Below, piece by piece: positions 1-10,858 of a stretch of DNA of 64,000 nt. Made by a program: the position numbers and the translations under genes. The DNA comes from Hydrogenimonas cancrithermarum. Its GTDB lineage: Bacteria; Campylobacterota; Campylobacteria; Campylobacterales; Hydrogenimonadaceae. Position 1 is the first letter of the stretch. Every line of letters starts with the position of its first letter. The DNA lies in assembly GCF_030296055.1 (NCBI RefSeq), contig NZ_AP027370.1, positions 1,192,501-1,256,500 on the forward strand, read 5' to 3'. Below the pieces are notes generated by a model that worked only from the letters and a program-made list of their open reading frames with translations, had not been told where the DNA came from and made no database searches.

Positions 1-535
1 TCTGTTCAGCCGGAGTGAGTTTTTCTTTGAGTATTTTGAGACTCTCTTCCGGTGTTTTCGTGCTGACGAACCCCCACCGGTTCAGAATGCGGTGAACATG
101 GATGTCCACCGCCACGGTTTCCACTCCGAAAGCCGATTCGAGGATGATGTTGGCAGCCTTCGGGCCGATTCCCTTGATTCCCAGCAGTTCCGCCTCGCTT
201 CGGGGTACCTCTCCTTTGAATCGTTCCAAAACGGTATGCGAAATATCCAGAATCGTCTGGGCCTTTTTACGATAGAACCCGACAGGATAGATCACTTTTT
301 CGATCTCTTGCCGGCTCAATTTCACCATCTTTTCAGGCGTGTCGGCCAGCGCGAAGAGCTTCTTGTCCGCAGCCAGCGTCACCTCGTCTTTGGTCCGAAA
401 ACTGAGAACAACAGAGATCATGATCGTATAGGGCGTTCGTCTGTATCCTCTCTCGAACCGTTTGGCGGGGGCATCCCAATCTTCATAGGCTTCCTCGAGA
501 AGCTTTACCGCTTTAGCAAAATTTATCTTATTCAT
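1..535 (-). CDS. nth: Endonuclease III (base-excision repair glycosylase/AP lyase), 3' end outside window
   Basis: The 178 visible residues carry the helix-hairpin-helix segment GIKGIGPKAANIIL (about 119-132) with the catalytic-type Lys126, followed 18 residues later by Asp144 in VAVDIHVHR. This is the same Lys/Asp spacing as in E. coli Nth. The family removes oxidised pyrimidines from DNA and cleaves the abasic site. The early motif LSFRTKD is the variant common outside the enterics. The reading frame runs off the left edge, so the C-terminal [4Fe-4S] cysteines cannot be checked. The ATG at 535 is the only good start, and the gene is divergent from the following lipoprotein gene. Confidence 0.9.
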   Translation of the reverse strand, partial: MNKINFAKAVKLLEEAYEDWDAPAKRFERGYRRTPYTIMISVVLSFRTKDEVTLAADKKLFALADTPEKMVKLSRQEIEKVIYPVGFYRKKAQTILDISHTVLERFKGEVPRSEAELLGIKGIGPKAANIILESAFGVETVAVDIHVHRILNRWGFVSTKTPEESLKILKEKLTPAEQ

Positions 536-618
536 AAACGCATTATAATTCAGCTTTAATAAATATTCTTGTAACATTGGAGCAAACGGGGAGAGATTTC
601 TATCGAAAAGGGAATATT

Positions 619-1023
619 ATGGTAAAAAAAACGGTACTGGTTCTGGCAGTCGGGAGTCTGCTCTTTACGGGGTGTGCACAGAAAAACCTTGAAGGTACGG
701 CCATATCGGGAAGCGGAACGGAAATGATGATCGAAAAGCGGTTGGAGCACCGTGTCGATGCGGAAAAACTCAAAAATGCCATCGTCAAAGCGGCCAAAAG
801 TATCGGTTGGATGACGACACCGCTGGGTGAACGCAAAATCATCGCCGAAAAGTATTTCAGTGAAACCAAAAACATCGCTGCGGAGATCAGTCTCGGTGCC
901 GAAGGCTACACGATCGAATACAGCAGCGGACAGAATGTTGAAAGCGAAGCGGCGGACCTTCTCGAAGATCTCGAAAATGCAATCGAGAAGGAACTGAAAA
1001 AAGAGAGTGAACACGGCCACTGA
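619..1023 (+). CDS. Small predicted outer-membrane or periplasmic lipoprotein, function unknown
   Basis: The 134-residue product begins MVKKTVLVLAVGSLLFTGC, a type II signal peptide with lipobox LFTGC (Cys about 19). It should therefore be lipidated and anchored in the envelope. The rest is a mixed alpha/beta domain of about 115 residues with no catalytic motif I recognise and a charged C-terminus ending in His-Gly-His. An upstream in-frame ATG at 577 exists, but the AAAAGGGA ribosome site and the signal peptide favour the ATG at 619. It converges with the SulP gene, and a hairpin covers both stop codons. Confidence 0.75.
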   Translation: MVKKTVLVLAVGSLLFTGCAQKNLEGTAISGSGTEMMIEKRLEHRVDAEKLKNAIVKAAKSIGWMTTPLGERKIIAEKYFSETKNIAAEISLGAEGYTIEYSSGQNVESEAADLLEDLENAIEKELKKESEHGH

Positions 1024-1035
1024 GAAAATCTCAGT
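1019..1035. terminator. Perfect hairpin spanning both convergent stop codons
   Basis: ACTGAGA-AAA-TCTCAGT gives 7-bp perfect arms with a 3-base loop. It contains the TGA of the lipoprotein gene (1021-1023) and the TGA of the SulP gene (1031-1033, minus strand). Only a short T-run follows on the plus strand, so termination activity is uncertain. Confidence 0.4.
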
Positions 1036-2533
1036 ACACCTTTTGATACTCTTCATGGTTGACCGCGACCTTGTAGGTCGGGTCGTCCTCTTCATAGGTA
1101 CAGTATTTGCCCGCACGCTTGAGCAGCTTCTTGCAATCGTCACTCAGATGGCGGATCGTAAGCTTCTTGCCTGCTTCCTCGTAGCGGCGTGTAATCTTGT
1201 CGATCGCCTCGACACCACTTGAGTCCATGACGCGGGCGCGCTTGAAATCCATCACCACTTCATCGGGATCGTTTGCTACATCGAACTGATCCAAAAAACC
1301 CTGAACCGAACCGAAAAAGAGCGGACCGTCGAATTCGTAGATTTTGCGCCGTCCCTCGACATAGGTACGCGTATAGACACGCGCATGCTGCCATGCAAAG
1401 ACGAGCGCCGAAATGATGACACCGATGATGACGGCCATCGCCAGATCGGTGAAGATCGTGACGATCGTGACGGTGGCGAGAATAAAAGCGTCGGTTTTCG
1501 GCATCCGGCGCAACCGGTCGATACTCGCCCACTCGAAGGTCTCCACACTCACCATAAACATGATCCCTACGAGTACGGCGATCGGAATCTGCCCGATATA
1601 ATCGCTCAGCGCCACGACAAAGAGAATGAGTAAAACCGCCGCCGTCACCCCGGAAAGGCGCCCACGTCCGCCGGAAGTGAAGTTGATGATACTCTGTCCG
1701 ATCATCGCACAGCCCGCCATACCGCCGAAGAGACCGCAGGTTGCGTTGCCTGCACCAAGTGCCACTGCCTCTTTGTTCGCGTTGCCTTTCTCACCGCTCA
1801 TCTCATCAAGTACCGAAAGGGTCAACAGCGACTCGATCAGGCCGACAGCCGCCATGACCGCCGCATAGGGGAGCACAATCTTGAAGGTTTCGAAACCGAG
1901 CGGAACCTCCGGCCAGTGAAAACTCGGAAGGTCCCCTGCAATGCTTCCAAGGTCGGCCACACGTTTGGTATCGAGGTCGAAGATAACGGTGATGAGGCTC
2001 AAGACGATGATCGCCACCAAACCCGCCGGGACCGCTTTCGTGATTTTGGGCAAGAAAACCATCGTCGCCATCGTCGCGAAGACGAGGATATACATCACCG
2101 GCCCTTCCCCTTCGAACATCGGCAGCTGCGCCAATGCAATGACGATCGCCAGGCCATTGACGAACCCGAGAATCGCCGGCTGCGGTACGAGCCGGATAAA
2201 TTTGGCCAGCTTCATCAGCCCGAACGCCACCTGGATAAGCCCCGTCAGAATCGTCGCGAAAAAAAGGTACTCCACGCCGTGTGACGCCACCAGTGCGACC
2301 ATAACGACGGCGACACTACCTGTCGCACCGCTGATCATCCCCGGTTTTCCGCCAACAAGCGCGGTAATGAGTCCCAACAAAAAGGCCGTATAGAGCCCGA
2401 CAAGCGGAGATACGCCTGCAATCAGCGAAAAAGCGATCGCTTCGGGAACCAGCGCAATCGCAACGACAGCACCCGAAAGAACGTCGTTTTTGACACTGTG
2501 GCCCGAATAGGCTTTGAGTAGTTGTGCGAACAT
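1031..2533 (-). CDS. SulP/SLC26-family anion transporter with STAS domain
   Basis: The 500-residue protein opens with the family signature DVLSGAVVAIALVPEAIAF. About 11-14 hydrophobic segments fill residues 15-390, and a C-terminal STAS domain follows (about 400-490, including VVMDFKRARVMDSSGVEAI). SulP proteins are inner-membrane transporters of sulfate, bicarbonate, dicarboxylates or related anions. The sequence does not settle the substrate. In an autotrophic campylobacterotal host, bicarbonate (BicA-like) is as likely as sulfate. It is a single gene divergent from nifS, and the start is MFAQLLKAYSG at 2533. Confidence 0.88.
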   Translation of the reverse strand: MFAQLLKAYSGHSVKNDVLSGAVVAIALVPEAIAFSLIAGVSPLVGLYTAFLLGLITALVGGKPGMISGATGSVAVVMVALVASHGVEYLFFATILTGLIQVAFGLMKLAKFIRLVPQPAILGFVNGLAIVIALAQLPMFEGEGPVMYILVFATMATMVFLPKITKAVPAGLVAIIVLSLITVIFDLDTKRVADLGSIAGDLPSFHWPEVPLGFETFKIVLPYAAVMAAVGLIESLLTLSVLDEMSGEKGNANKEAVALGAGNATCGLFGGMAGCAMIGQSIINFTSGGRGRLSGVTAAVLLILFVVALSDYIGQIPIAVLVGIMFMVSVETFEWASIDRLRRMPKTDAFILATVTIVTIFTDLAMAVIIGVIISALVFAWQHARVYTRTYVEGRRKIYEFDGPLFFGSVQGFLDQFDVANDPDEVVMDFKRARVMDSSGVEAIDKITRRYEEAGKKLTIRHLSDDCKKLLKRAGKYCTYEEDDPTYKVAVNHEEYQKVY

Positions 2534-5004
<2,471 letters not shown>

Positions 5005-5012
5005 CAAACCTT

Positions 5013-5051
5013 CCGAAGGTGGAGTTTTTCTCCGCCTTCGGCCCCTCTTTT
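5013..5051 (+). terminator. Intrinsic terminator after nifU
   Basis: CCGAAGGTGGAG-TTTTT-CTCCGCCTTCGG forms a 12-bp stem with one G-T wobble. It is followed by CCCCTCTTTTT and lies 9 bases after the nifU stop. Confidence 0.85.
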
Positions 5052-5100
5052 TCCACTATAATACTCCAGATGGAATACCCACGCTTTTTACCGACATCAC

Positions 5101-5124
5101 AAATCTCGCCTTCAGGCGAAATTT
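5101..5124. repeat. Inverted repeat in the leader of the following small gene
   Basis: AAATCTCGCC-TTCA-GGCGAAATTT has 10-bp arms with one mismatch and a tetraloop. It lies downstream of a TATAAT-like box (5057-5062) and upstream of the 67-codon gene at 5183. It could be an mRNA leader hairpin. There is no T-run. Confidence 0.45.
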
Positions 5125-5182
5125 CAGTGAAAGGAATTGCTTCGTGGACACTTGTCTCCGTGAAGAGAGGAGAGACCAAACA

Positions 5183-5386
5183 ATGAAAAAGAATATAGGA
5201 ATTTTTTTGCTATTCGCCAGCATGGCGCTTTTCTACTGGGGCTATCACGAGTCGCAGCTTGTCAGCGAACCCGTTGCCGGTCTTTTTCAAAAGGACAACG
5301 GGACACGACATATTCTCTACATCAACATGCTTGCCATAGCTGTTCTGCTGGTAGGGGGCTACCTGTCGATGGATGAATACAGGTAA
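5183..5386 (+). CDS. Small two-helix membrane protein, unknown function
   Basis: The 67-residue product starts MKKNIGIFLLFASMALFYWG. It has a first hydrophobic helix at about 4-21 and a second at about 46-62, joined by a polar loop. A GAGGAGAG ribosome site lies about 9 bases before the ATG at 5183; an upstream ATG at 5144 lacks one. I recognise no family. It may be a small inner-membrane protein or an accessory subunit. It is isolated between the nifU terminator and the convergent PilZ gene, and the start is reasonably secure. Confidence 0.6.
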   Translation: MKKNIGIFLLFASMALFYWGYHESQLVSEPVAGLFQKDNGTRHILYINMLAIAVLLVGGYLSMDEYR

Positions 5387-5392
5387 ACCGTT

Positions 5393-6523
5393 TCACCCCT
5401 GATAAAAGTTGAGTACCATCTTCTGCATGATCGTGATGAGACGGGTCTGCTGCAAGGCGATGTAGCTCTCGATCTTCTGTTTGAAAAAGTGGTTGGGATA
5501 GATCGAAAAGATGAGCTGGCCATCTTTTTTCGCCCGAAGGAGCGCCGAAATACGGATATGCGTTTTTCGTTTTTCGCGTTCGGGTAGATCGAACGACAGA
5601 ACGACATGCCGGTTCTCCTCCTCAAAACATAGCTTTGCCAGATTCTCATCCTCCAGCTTGACCGCGACGGAGTTGACCGCCAGAGAGTGGACGGTTCCGA
5701 TAAGCTCCTCCCCGTTGGCGCACTCGATCGAGACCTCGATCCGCTCATCGGGCGTCACGCGGATGTTTTCGCGGTCCACAGGCGATTTATCGATAAATCT
5801 CAAATTGGTCAGCACGACCTCCGCACGATTGGGAACGGCATTGACGATATCGGCTTTGATCGTATCGGGCAGCAGCGGATGTTTTAGAAAGGTAAAGGGT
5901 TCACTCTTCAAAAAAGCGGCCCTGGCAAGCGACGTTTTGATTCGAAGCACCCCGTTTTGATAAGAGAGCACCTTCACCTCTTCGCTGAGCGGCATGCCAT
6001 TGTAGAAGTTGTAGAGGGTTATGGCGTCATACTCGTCGAAAAAGTTGGCAAATATCTCCTCTTCCCCTCCTTCGGTGCAAAAATCATATTTCGCCGTTCC
6101 ATAGCATATCTTGCCATTGCCGATCGCTTCGGCCCGGGAGAGATAACGCCGAAGACGTGCGATCAACGCGTCATAATCGTCCTGCTTGTCGATCATCGTC
6201 AACGCGCCGTAGGCGATCCCGACATCGAGCTCTTTTTTCAGCATCTCCTGCAGATTCTTTACCATCTGCACACACCGGTGCAGCTGCATATCTTTGATGA
6301 ACGTCAACAGCGTTCCTTCGTCACAAAGCATAAGCGGTGCAAAGTCCGTCTGCTCCTGGAGTATCATAACGAGACTTTCGACCCTCTCATCCGAGAGTTC
6401 AGGCAGGGCCGGCGCCAAACACAAAAGTGCCATCGGAACGCCGCTTTTTTCGACGAATCTCAGATGGGATCCGATAATCCCCCGCTCCATAGCTTTTTGG
6501 TTTATGCGCGCCACCCGGTTCAT
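5393..6523 (-). CDS. PilZ-domain protein, likely c-di-GMP responsive, with degenerate N-terminal domain
   Basis: In this 376-residue protein, residues 251-350 (from RENIRVTPDERIEVSIEC) look like a PilZ fold with VNSVAV in place of the usual D/NxSxxG. Residues 165-245 resemble an N-terminal PilZN/YcgR-type domain. The first 130 residues look like a degenerate GGDEF or sensor fold without a GGDEF motif. PilZ proteins bind c-di-GMP and modulate motility or attachment. The incomplete motif makes ligand binding uncertain. The start at 6523 overlaps the hemJ stop as ATGA, so the longer frame from 6616 is rejected. Confidence 0.6.
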   Translation of the reverse strand: MNRVARINQKAMERGIIGSHLRFVEKSGVPMALLCLAPALPELSDERVESLVMILQEQTDFAPLMLCDEGTLLTFIKDMQLHRCVQMVKNLQEMLKKELDVGIAYGALTMIDKQDDYDALIARLRRYLSRAEAIGNGKICYGTAKYDFCTEGGEEEIFANFFDEYDAITLYNFYNGMPLSEEVKVLSYQNGVLRIKTSLARAAFLKSEPFTFLKHPLLPDTIKADIVNAVPNRAEVVLTNLRFIDKSPVDRENIRVTPDERIEVSIECANGEELIGTVHSLAVNSVAVKLEDENLAKLCFEEENRHVVLSFDLPEREKRKTHIRISALLRAKKDGQLIFSIYPNHFFKQKIESYIALQQTRLITIMQKMVLNFYQG

Positions 6524-6954
6524 ATCGGTTTGACCACCACCATGATGACGATAACGATCATCAGTATGGTCGGGACCTCGTTGTAGGCACGGAAAAATTT
6601 TCCGCTTTTGGTGCATGTGCCTTCATGCAGACGCTTTTTGAGCCAACCGAGCGAAAAGTGGTAGGCCACCAGCAGCAGCGCCGCCGTCAACTTCACATGC
6701 AGCCACATCCCGGTTTGAAAAAGCTCCGGTGCCAGTGCGATCATCGCGCTTCCGCTAACAATCGTCGCCCACATCGCCGGAACGCCGATAAAGTGGTAGA
6801 GCTTGTTCTCCTGGATCTTCACCACTTCGATAAAGCCTCCGTTGTCGGCATGCTCCCGGTGGTAGACATAGAGCCGCGGCTGATAAAAGAGCATCGCCAT
6901 CCAGCTGATGAAACTCATCACGTGAAATGCCAATATCCATGTATAGTATTCCAT
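6520..6954 (-). CDS. hemJ: Protoporphyrinogen oxidase HemJ
   Basis: The 144-residue membrane protein has four hydrophobic helices. It carries the conserved early histidine in LAFHVMSFISWMAML and the MWLHVKLTAALLLVAYHF segment typical of HemJ (UPF0093). HemJ oxidises protoporphyrinogen IX in the heme pathway of bacteria lacking HemG and HemY. Heme supply suits a window so rich in cytochromes. The gene follows the 77-residue membrane protein directly and overlaps the PilZ gene by four bases. Confidence 0.88.
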   Translation of the reverse strand: MEYYTWILAFHVMSFISWMAMLFYQPRLYVYHREHADNGGFIEVVKIQENKLYHFIGVPAMWATIVSGSAMIALAPELFQTGMWLHVKLTAALLLVAYHFSLGWLKKRLHEGTCTKSGKFFRAYNEVPTILMIVIVIMVVVKPI

Positions 6955-7188
6955 CTACTTTTCCCTTTCCAATATCTTCCCGAGAAGCCCGACAAACAGA
7001 CGGATCATCAGCAGAAGCAAATAGACACCGGCCGTGATATAGATCGGATGCAGCACTCCCAGAGGGCTTCCCGACAACGCGCTCAGGTGCGCAACCGGAT
7101 GGTCCATCCACTCCTTGAAGTGCATCCCGAGCGCGAGAAGTACAAACAGCCCAAAAAAGACAACAAGCTCTCTTTTCAACCGCTTCAT
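6955..7188 (-). CDS. Small two-helix membrane protein upstream of hemJ
   Basis: The 77-residue product has a basic N-terminus (MKRLKREL), a hydrophobic helix at about 8-22 and a second at about 49-68 (YITAGVYLLLLMIRLFVGLL). An AAGGGA ribosome site precedes the ATG. Its stop abuts the hemJ start, so it is co-transcribed with hemJ and the PilZ gene. I recognise no family, and a role in heme supply is only suggested by position. Confidence 0.6.
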   Translation of the reverse strand: MKRLKRELVVFFGLFVLLALGMHFKEWMDHPVAHLSALSGSPLGVLHPIYITAGVYLLLLMIRLFVGLLGKILEREK

Positions 7189-7263
7189 TCACATCCCTTG
7201 GTCAATGATTTTTTATACGGTAGCATTTAGCGCGTTAGTTTCTCTTGAATCGATTAAAGTACT

Positions 7264-8424
7264 CTACCGCCATTTAGGATAGATGTGCATTTTGAGCGCA
7301 TCTTTGAAGGGAACATCCGGCAGCCGGATGGCATCGTCTTCGATACGGCCTTTGAGAATATCCGGATGGCATGCGTCACAGCTGTACTTCGAATCGACCG
7401 CTTTCGATTTGAAAACTTTTGTGGGAATCTCTTTGTGCCGCTTTCTCCAATAGGGTGTCCGTACGATCGAAAGTACGTTTTCTCTGCCTTTTACCGAGGC
7501 GAGAACCTTGACGGCCGCTTCCCGTGTGGAGCGTTCGGCACTGTGCCGAAGAAGATAGGCACGGATCGTTTCGGCATCTTCGGTATCGAGATCGAGTTCC
7601 TCTCCATAGTGATCCTCCGGTGTATCCATAATGATTTTCCATGACTTTTCCGGAAGAAGGTAGGCAGGAAAGACGATATGGCAATCCCCGCACTCCAGCG
7701 CCAGTACAGGTTGCGCCTTTTCATAATCGATATCCGCAAAGCGGCTTTTCACCAATGCATTGTCAGGGGTATGAACGATATAGTAGTAGATCCATACCGA
7801 GCCGAAAAGAAAAAAGGCGGCAAAAAAATTCTGTTTCCAGTCGAGATGGACATCGATTCCCTCGGTATCGTACTTGTATCCCGTGAACATCGACCAGATG
7901 ATCCCCGTATGGTGATAGAGTTGCTCGAAGACCACACCCCCGATATGAATCATCACGACCGCGAGCAGAAGGTAAGCCGAAAAGGTATGGATCAGGCCAA
8001 TCTGATCCATATAACCGAAAAAGTAGGGGTTCAGAAACGATACGATGCCTCGCCCTTCCTGAATCCCATAGAGCAGAAGTCCGGTCATACCGAGAAGAAA
8101 CCCCAATACCAGCATCACCATCGCACCCCAGCTCGAGGCAGGATTGTGTCCGGGTGTCTTCTCCTTCTGGCCGAAAAGATGGAGTATGTAGTTGACGAGA
8201 TGATCGCCTTGGAAATCGAAACAGCGGAAGTTGGAATAGAGTGGACCTATGATGCCCCAGGAGAGCCGGAAAAGTGCCAGAAGTAGAAAGACCATGCCGA
8301 ATGCCACATGCAGTGTCAAGAGGTTTTCGAACCAGACCAACACGAATGCGGCAAAGAAAGAGAGGGCATAGAGCCAGTGAAATGTACGGATACATAGCGG
8401 CCAGACATAAATCTTTCGTTTCAA
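7264..8424 (-). CDS. Cytochrome b561-like membrane domain fused to a diheme cytochrome c domain
   Basis: Residues 8-220 form a four- to five-helix b-type cytochrome with candidate heme histidines in RTFHW (16), LTLHV (39), LIHTF (146) and VMIHI (160). Residues 225-386 are a periplasmic domain with two c-heme sites, CGDCH (245-249) and CDACH (349-353). The arrangement suits electron transfer between quinone and periplasmic partners. It is the last gene after psrABC and the Tll0287-like gene (35-base gap), so it probably serves that system. Domain assignments are clear; the partner is inferred. Confidence 0.75.
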   Translation of the reverse strand: MKRKIYVWPLCIRTFHWLYALSFFAAFVLVWFENLLTLHVAFGMVFLLLALFRLSWGIIGPLYSNFRCFDFQGDHLVNYILHLFGQKEKTPGHNPASSWGAMVMLVLGFLLGMTGLLLYGIQEGRGIVSFLNPYFFGYMDQIGLIHTFSAYLLLAVVMIHIGGVVFEQLYHHTGIIWSMFTGYKYDTEGIDVHLDWKQNFFAAFFLFGSVWIYYYIVHTPDNALVKSRFADIDYEKAQPVLALECGDCHIVFPAYLLPEKSWKIIMDTPEDHYGEELDLDTEDAETIRAYLLRHSAERSTREAAVKVLASVKGRENVLSIVRTPYWRKRHKEIPTKVFKSKAVDSKYSCDACHPDILKGRIEDDAIRLPDVPFKDALKMHIYPKWR

Positions 8425-8459
8425 TCACCCTCCCTCGCCGATCTGGCAGATTGTGTAGA

Positions 8460-9047
8460 TTATTCCAAATCCTCCGGTGCGGGGAACTCCACGACGATCG
8501 CTCCGCGCAAATCGCCGGAATGAAACCCGTACCCTCTGTCTTGCGGATATTTTTTTGCGAAATAGTTTACAATTTTGGGATCAATCGCCGCTTTGTCGCC
8601 ATGGCACTTTTTACAGGCTCGGCTATTCATTATCAAAGGAGCATAAAGTTTGAAACTCCCGTCCTCTTTCGCTTGCACGACAGTTTTCGGCATGAACGCT
8701 CCGGCTTTCGCCATCATATCCAATGCCTTGAGCATCATCTCTTCATCCTTTTTCGGCGCATTTTTCGGATTTCTGTTGCCAAAACTGATGCGTTTGACAT
8801 GCAGATCGATTCCATATTTTTCCCCAATGGCTTCAATATCTTTAAAAGAGTTTTCGGCACAATATTCGGCCATCGCTTCGAGCCCGCCGCTCTTTTTAGC
8901 CTTTTTCAATTTGCGTTTCATCGTCTTTTTGATCTCTTTGACAATTTTCCCGCCAATCTTCTCGACATCCTTCAGCGAATACTCCGTCGCGCCGGCGATA
9001 CCGACAATCAACACCGAAAAAAGCAACAGCCGTAATAATCCTCTCAT
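8460..9047 (-). CDS. Periplasmic Tll0287-like (DUF3365) monoheme protein
   Basis: The 195-residue product has a signal peptide (MRGLLRLLLFSVLIVGIAGA), a lysine-rich helix (34-53) and one c-type heme motif, CKKCH (145-149), near the end, followed by GYGFHSGDLRGAIVV. That layout matches Tll0287-like domains, which sense redox or small ligands through heme. AAGGAG lies 5 bases before the ATG at 9047; the longer frame from 9071 is rejected. It sits 52 bases after psrC. It could act as a redox or sulfur sensor or as an electron carrier for the reductase. Confidence 0.75.
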   Translation of the reverse strand: MRGLLRLLLFSVLIVGIAGATEYSLKDVEKIGGKIVKEIKKTMKRKLKKAKKSGGLEAMAEYCAENSFKDIEAIGEKYGIDLHVKRISFGNRNPKNAPKKDEEMMLKALDMMAKAGAFMPKTVVQAKEDGSFKLYAPLIMNSRACKKCHGDKAAIDPKIVNYFAKKYPQDRGYGFHSGDLRGAIVVEFPAPEDLE

Positions 9048-9099
9048 TCCTACTCCTTCAGGCCGACCCACCCCAACAGGAGCCGATCGGCGATATTCA

Positions 9100-10281
9100 T
9101 TAATGGTGTTCCGGCATGCTGTCCAGATCGAAAAGTTTCGTGCCCAGGAAATAGAGAATCAGACACAGACCGATCCCTCCGAATCCGATCATCATCTCGG
9201 TCAATGACGGAAAATAGTCGACAAAGGAGGGCGGCAGTTGATACTCTCTGATTTTCAGCGTCTGCATCGGAAAGAGCTGCGCATCGTGCACCAGGTCGTA
9301 ACGCATATAGAAGATCCCGATCATTCCGATGAACGATGCCCAGACCATGCTTTTGATCGCCGTACCCTTGCTCTTGAGAATGACCAGAAAAGGTATCACC
9401 ATACCACACAGAACCTCTCCGAGCCAGAACGATTTGGTATGCAGAATATGCATGATGGTATCGGCACGCTCAGGCATTCCACCATAGACTCCAGTCAACA
9501 TTTTCCATGTTTCGAAAAACATCAAAATTGCGAGTAGCAACCCCTGTATTTTAGCGAAATTCGTCAAAGCTTTCGCTACATCTTCAGGGAACGGTTGCCC
9601 GCGATATTTGTATCCGTACATCAAAAAGATCAGATAGATACCGGTGATGAACGCCGTCAAAATGAAATAGGTCGGATAGAAAACACCGTTCGCGACAACA
9701 CGCGCATTCAGGAAACCGAAAACACCTCCGAGGTTGGAGTGTGCCGCAAGACCGACCAGCAGCCCGATCAAACCAAAGATTTTCGCACGCTTCATATCGT
9801 TGCGCATCAGGAAGACAAACTCGATGACCATGAAAGTGAGGTAGATACCGTAGAGTGTACCCATCCACCAGATGGCCGATGTAAGGCCCGGACTGATCAC
9901 ATTGTAGATCATCATTCTGACCGGATGCCCGATCTCGAACGCGATGACGGCAAAGCCGGAAAGGATCGTGATGATCGATCCGAAAATCGCACGTTTGCTG
10001 ACGGCCATATAATCTTTGAAACCGAAAACGTCACCGAACGATCCGACGATACAGAGCCCCGTACTCGAAACGACGAAAAAGATATACATCGCGATCAGAA
10101 GCCCCCATGGATGCTCACGTGTAACACCATAGGCGTGATGTCCATGCACCAGATAGATCATGACACCGATCAGAAAGAGCGCCGTAAGCACAATGGCGAC
10201 CAATGCCATAAATTTATTTTCAGGTACCAGCAGCTCTTTGAGAGACAATTTTCTATACGGAATAATTTTTTGCAAATCCAT
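9100..10281 (-). CDS. psrC: NrfD/PsrC-type membrane anchor of a molybdoenzyme
   Basis: The 393-residue polytopic protein has about nine to ten hydrophobic helices, beginning near residue 28 (FMALVAIVLTALFLIGVMIYL). Length and helix pattern are closer to HybB/DsrP-type NrfD members than to the shorter classical PsrC. The family anchors a periplasmic PsrAB-like dimer and exchanges electrons with menaquinone. It follows psrB with a 10-base gap. The C-terminus (SMPEHH) is short and polar. The family call is firm; the exact substrate of the complex is not. Confidence 0.82.
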   Translation of the reverse strand: MDLQKIIPYRKLSLKELLVPENKFMALVAIVLTALFLIGVMIYLVHGHHAYGVTREHPWGLLIAMYIFFVVSSTGLCIVGSFGDVFGFKDYMAVSKRAIFGSIITILSGFAVIAFEIGHPVRMMIYNVISPGLTSAIWWMGTLYGIYLTFMVIEFVFLMRNDMKRAKIFGLIGLLVGLAAHSNLGGVFGFLNARVVANGVFYPTYFILTAFITGIYLIFLMYGYKYRGQPFPEDVAKALTNFAKIQGLLLAILMFFETWKMLTGVYGGMPERADTIMHILHTKSFWLGEVLCGMVIPFLVILKSKGTAIKSMVWASFIGMIGIFYMRYDLVHDAQLFPMQTLKIREYQLPPSFVDYFPSLTEMMIGFGGIGLCLILYFLGTKLFDLDSMPEHH

Positions 10282-10291
10282 TATCCACCCC

Positions 10292-10855
10292 TTAAATCAA
10301 ATAGAAGAGTTTGGGTTTGGTACCCAGATGGGTTTTGAGCGTAAAATGTTCTCGCTCCCTTAAAACCTGACTGATTTCGCTGTTCGGATCGTCAAGATCA
10401 CCGAAAATACGTACTTTTGTCGGACAGGTTGCCTGACATGCCGTCGTTACCTCTCCGCGAGCCAAACGCGTATCCGAGCAGAAGTTACATTTGTCGACCG
10501 TAACAGTACGGTCGTCGACATAGCGTGCATCGTACGGACAGGCATTCATGCAGTAGCTGCAGAGAATACATTTATCACTGTCGACCCGGACAACACCGTT
10601 TTCATCGTAGTAGGTCGCATGCGTTGGGCATACCTCTTCACACGGAGCATTGTCACAATGCTGGCATTGGCTCGGCATGAATGTATTGGAAGCGATGCTC
10701 AGCAGAGGAAACTCCCCTTCGATCTCCTTGACACCAACCCAGATGCGGTGTTTATCCGCTCCGAGCAACACACCGTTCTCCTCCTTGCATGCCACTTCGC
10801 ACGCCTTGCAGTTGATGCAGTTTTTGTAATCCAGGGCCATTCCATATCGTGCCAT
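10292..10855 (-). CDS. psrB: Four-cluster [4Fe-4S] electron-transfer subunit (PsrB/PhsB type)
   Basis: The 187-residue ferredoxin-like subunit has four cysteine clusters: CINCKACEVAC near residue 13, CQHCDNAPCEEVC near 64, CILCSYCMNAC near 97, and CNFCSD with CQATC near 125-140. This is the DMSO/polysulfide reductase B-subunit pattern that wires the molybdopterin subunit to the membrane anchor. It has no signal peptide, consistent with export together with the Tat-tagged A subunit. It lies 3 bases after psrA. Confidence 0.9.
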   Translation of the reverse strand: MARYGMALDYKNCINCKACEVACKEENGVLLGADKHRIWVGVKEIEGEFPLLSIASNTFMPSQCQHCDNAPCEEVCPTHATYYDENGVVRVDSDKCILCSYCMNACPYDARYVDDRTVTVDKCNFCSDTRLARGEVTTACQATCPTKVRIFGDLDDPNSEISQVLREREHFTLKTHLGTKPKLFYLI

Positions 10856-10858
10856 TTC

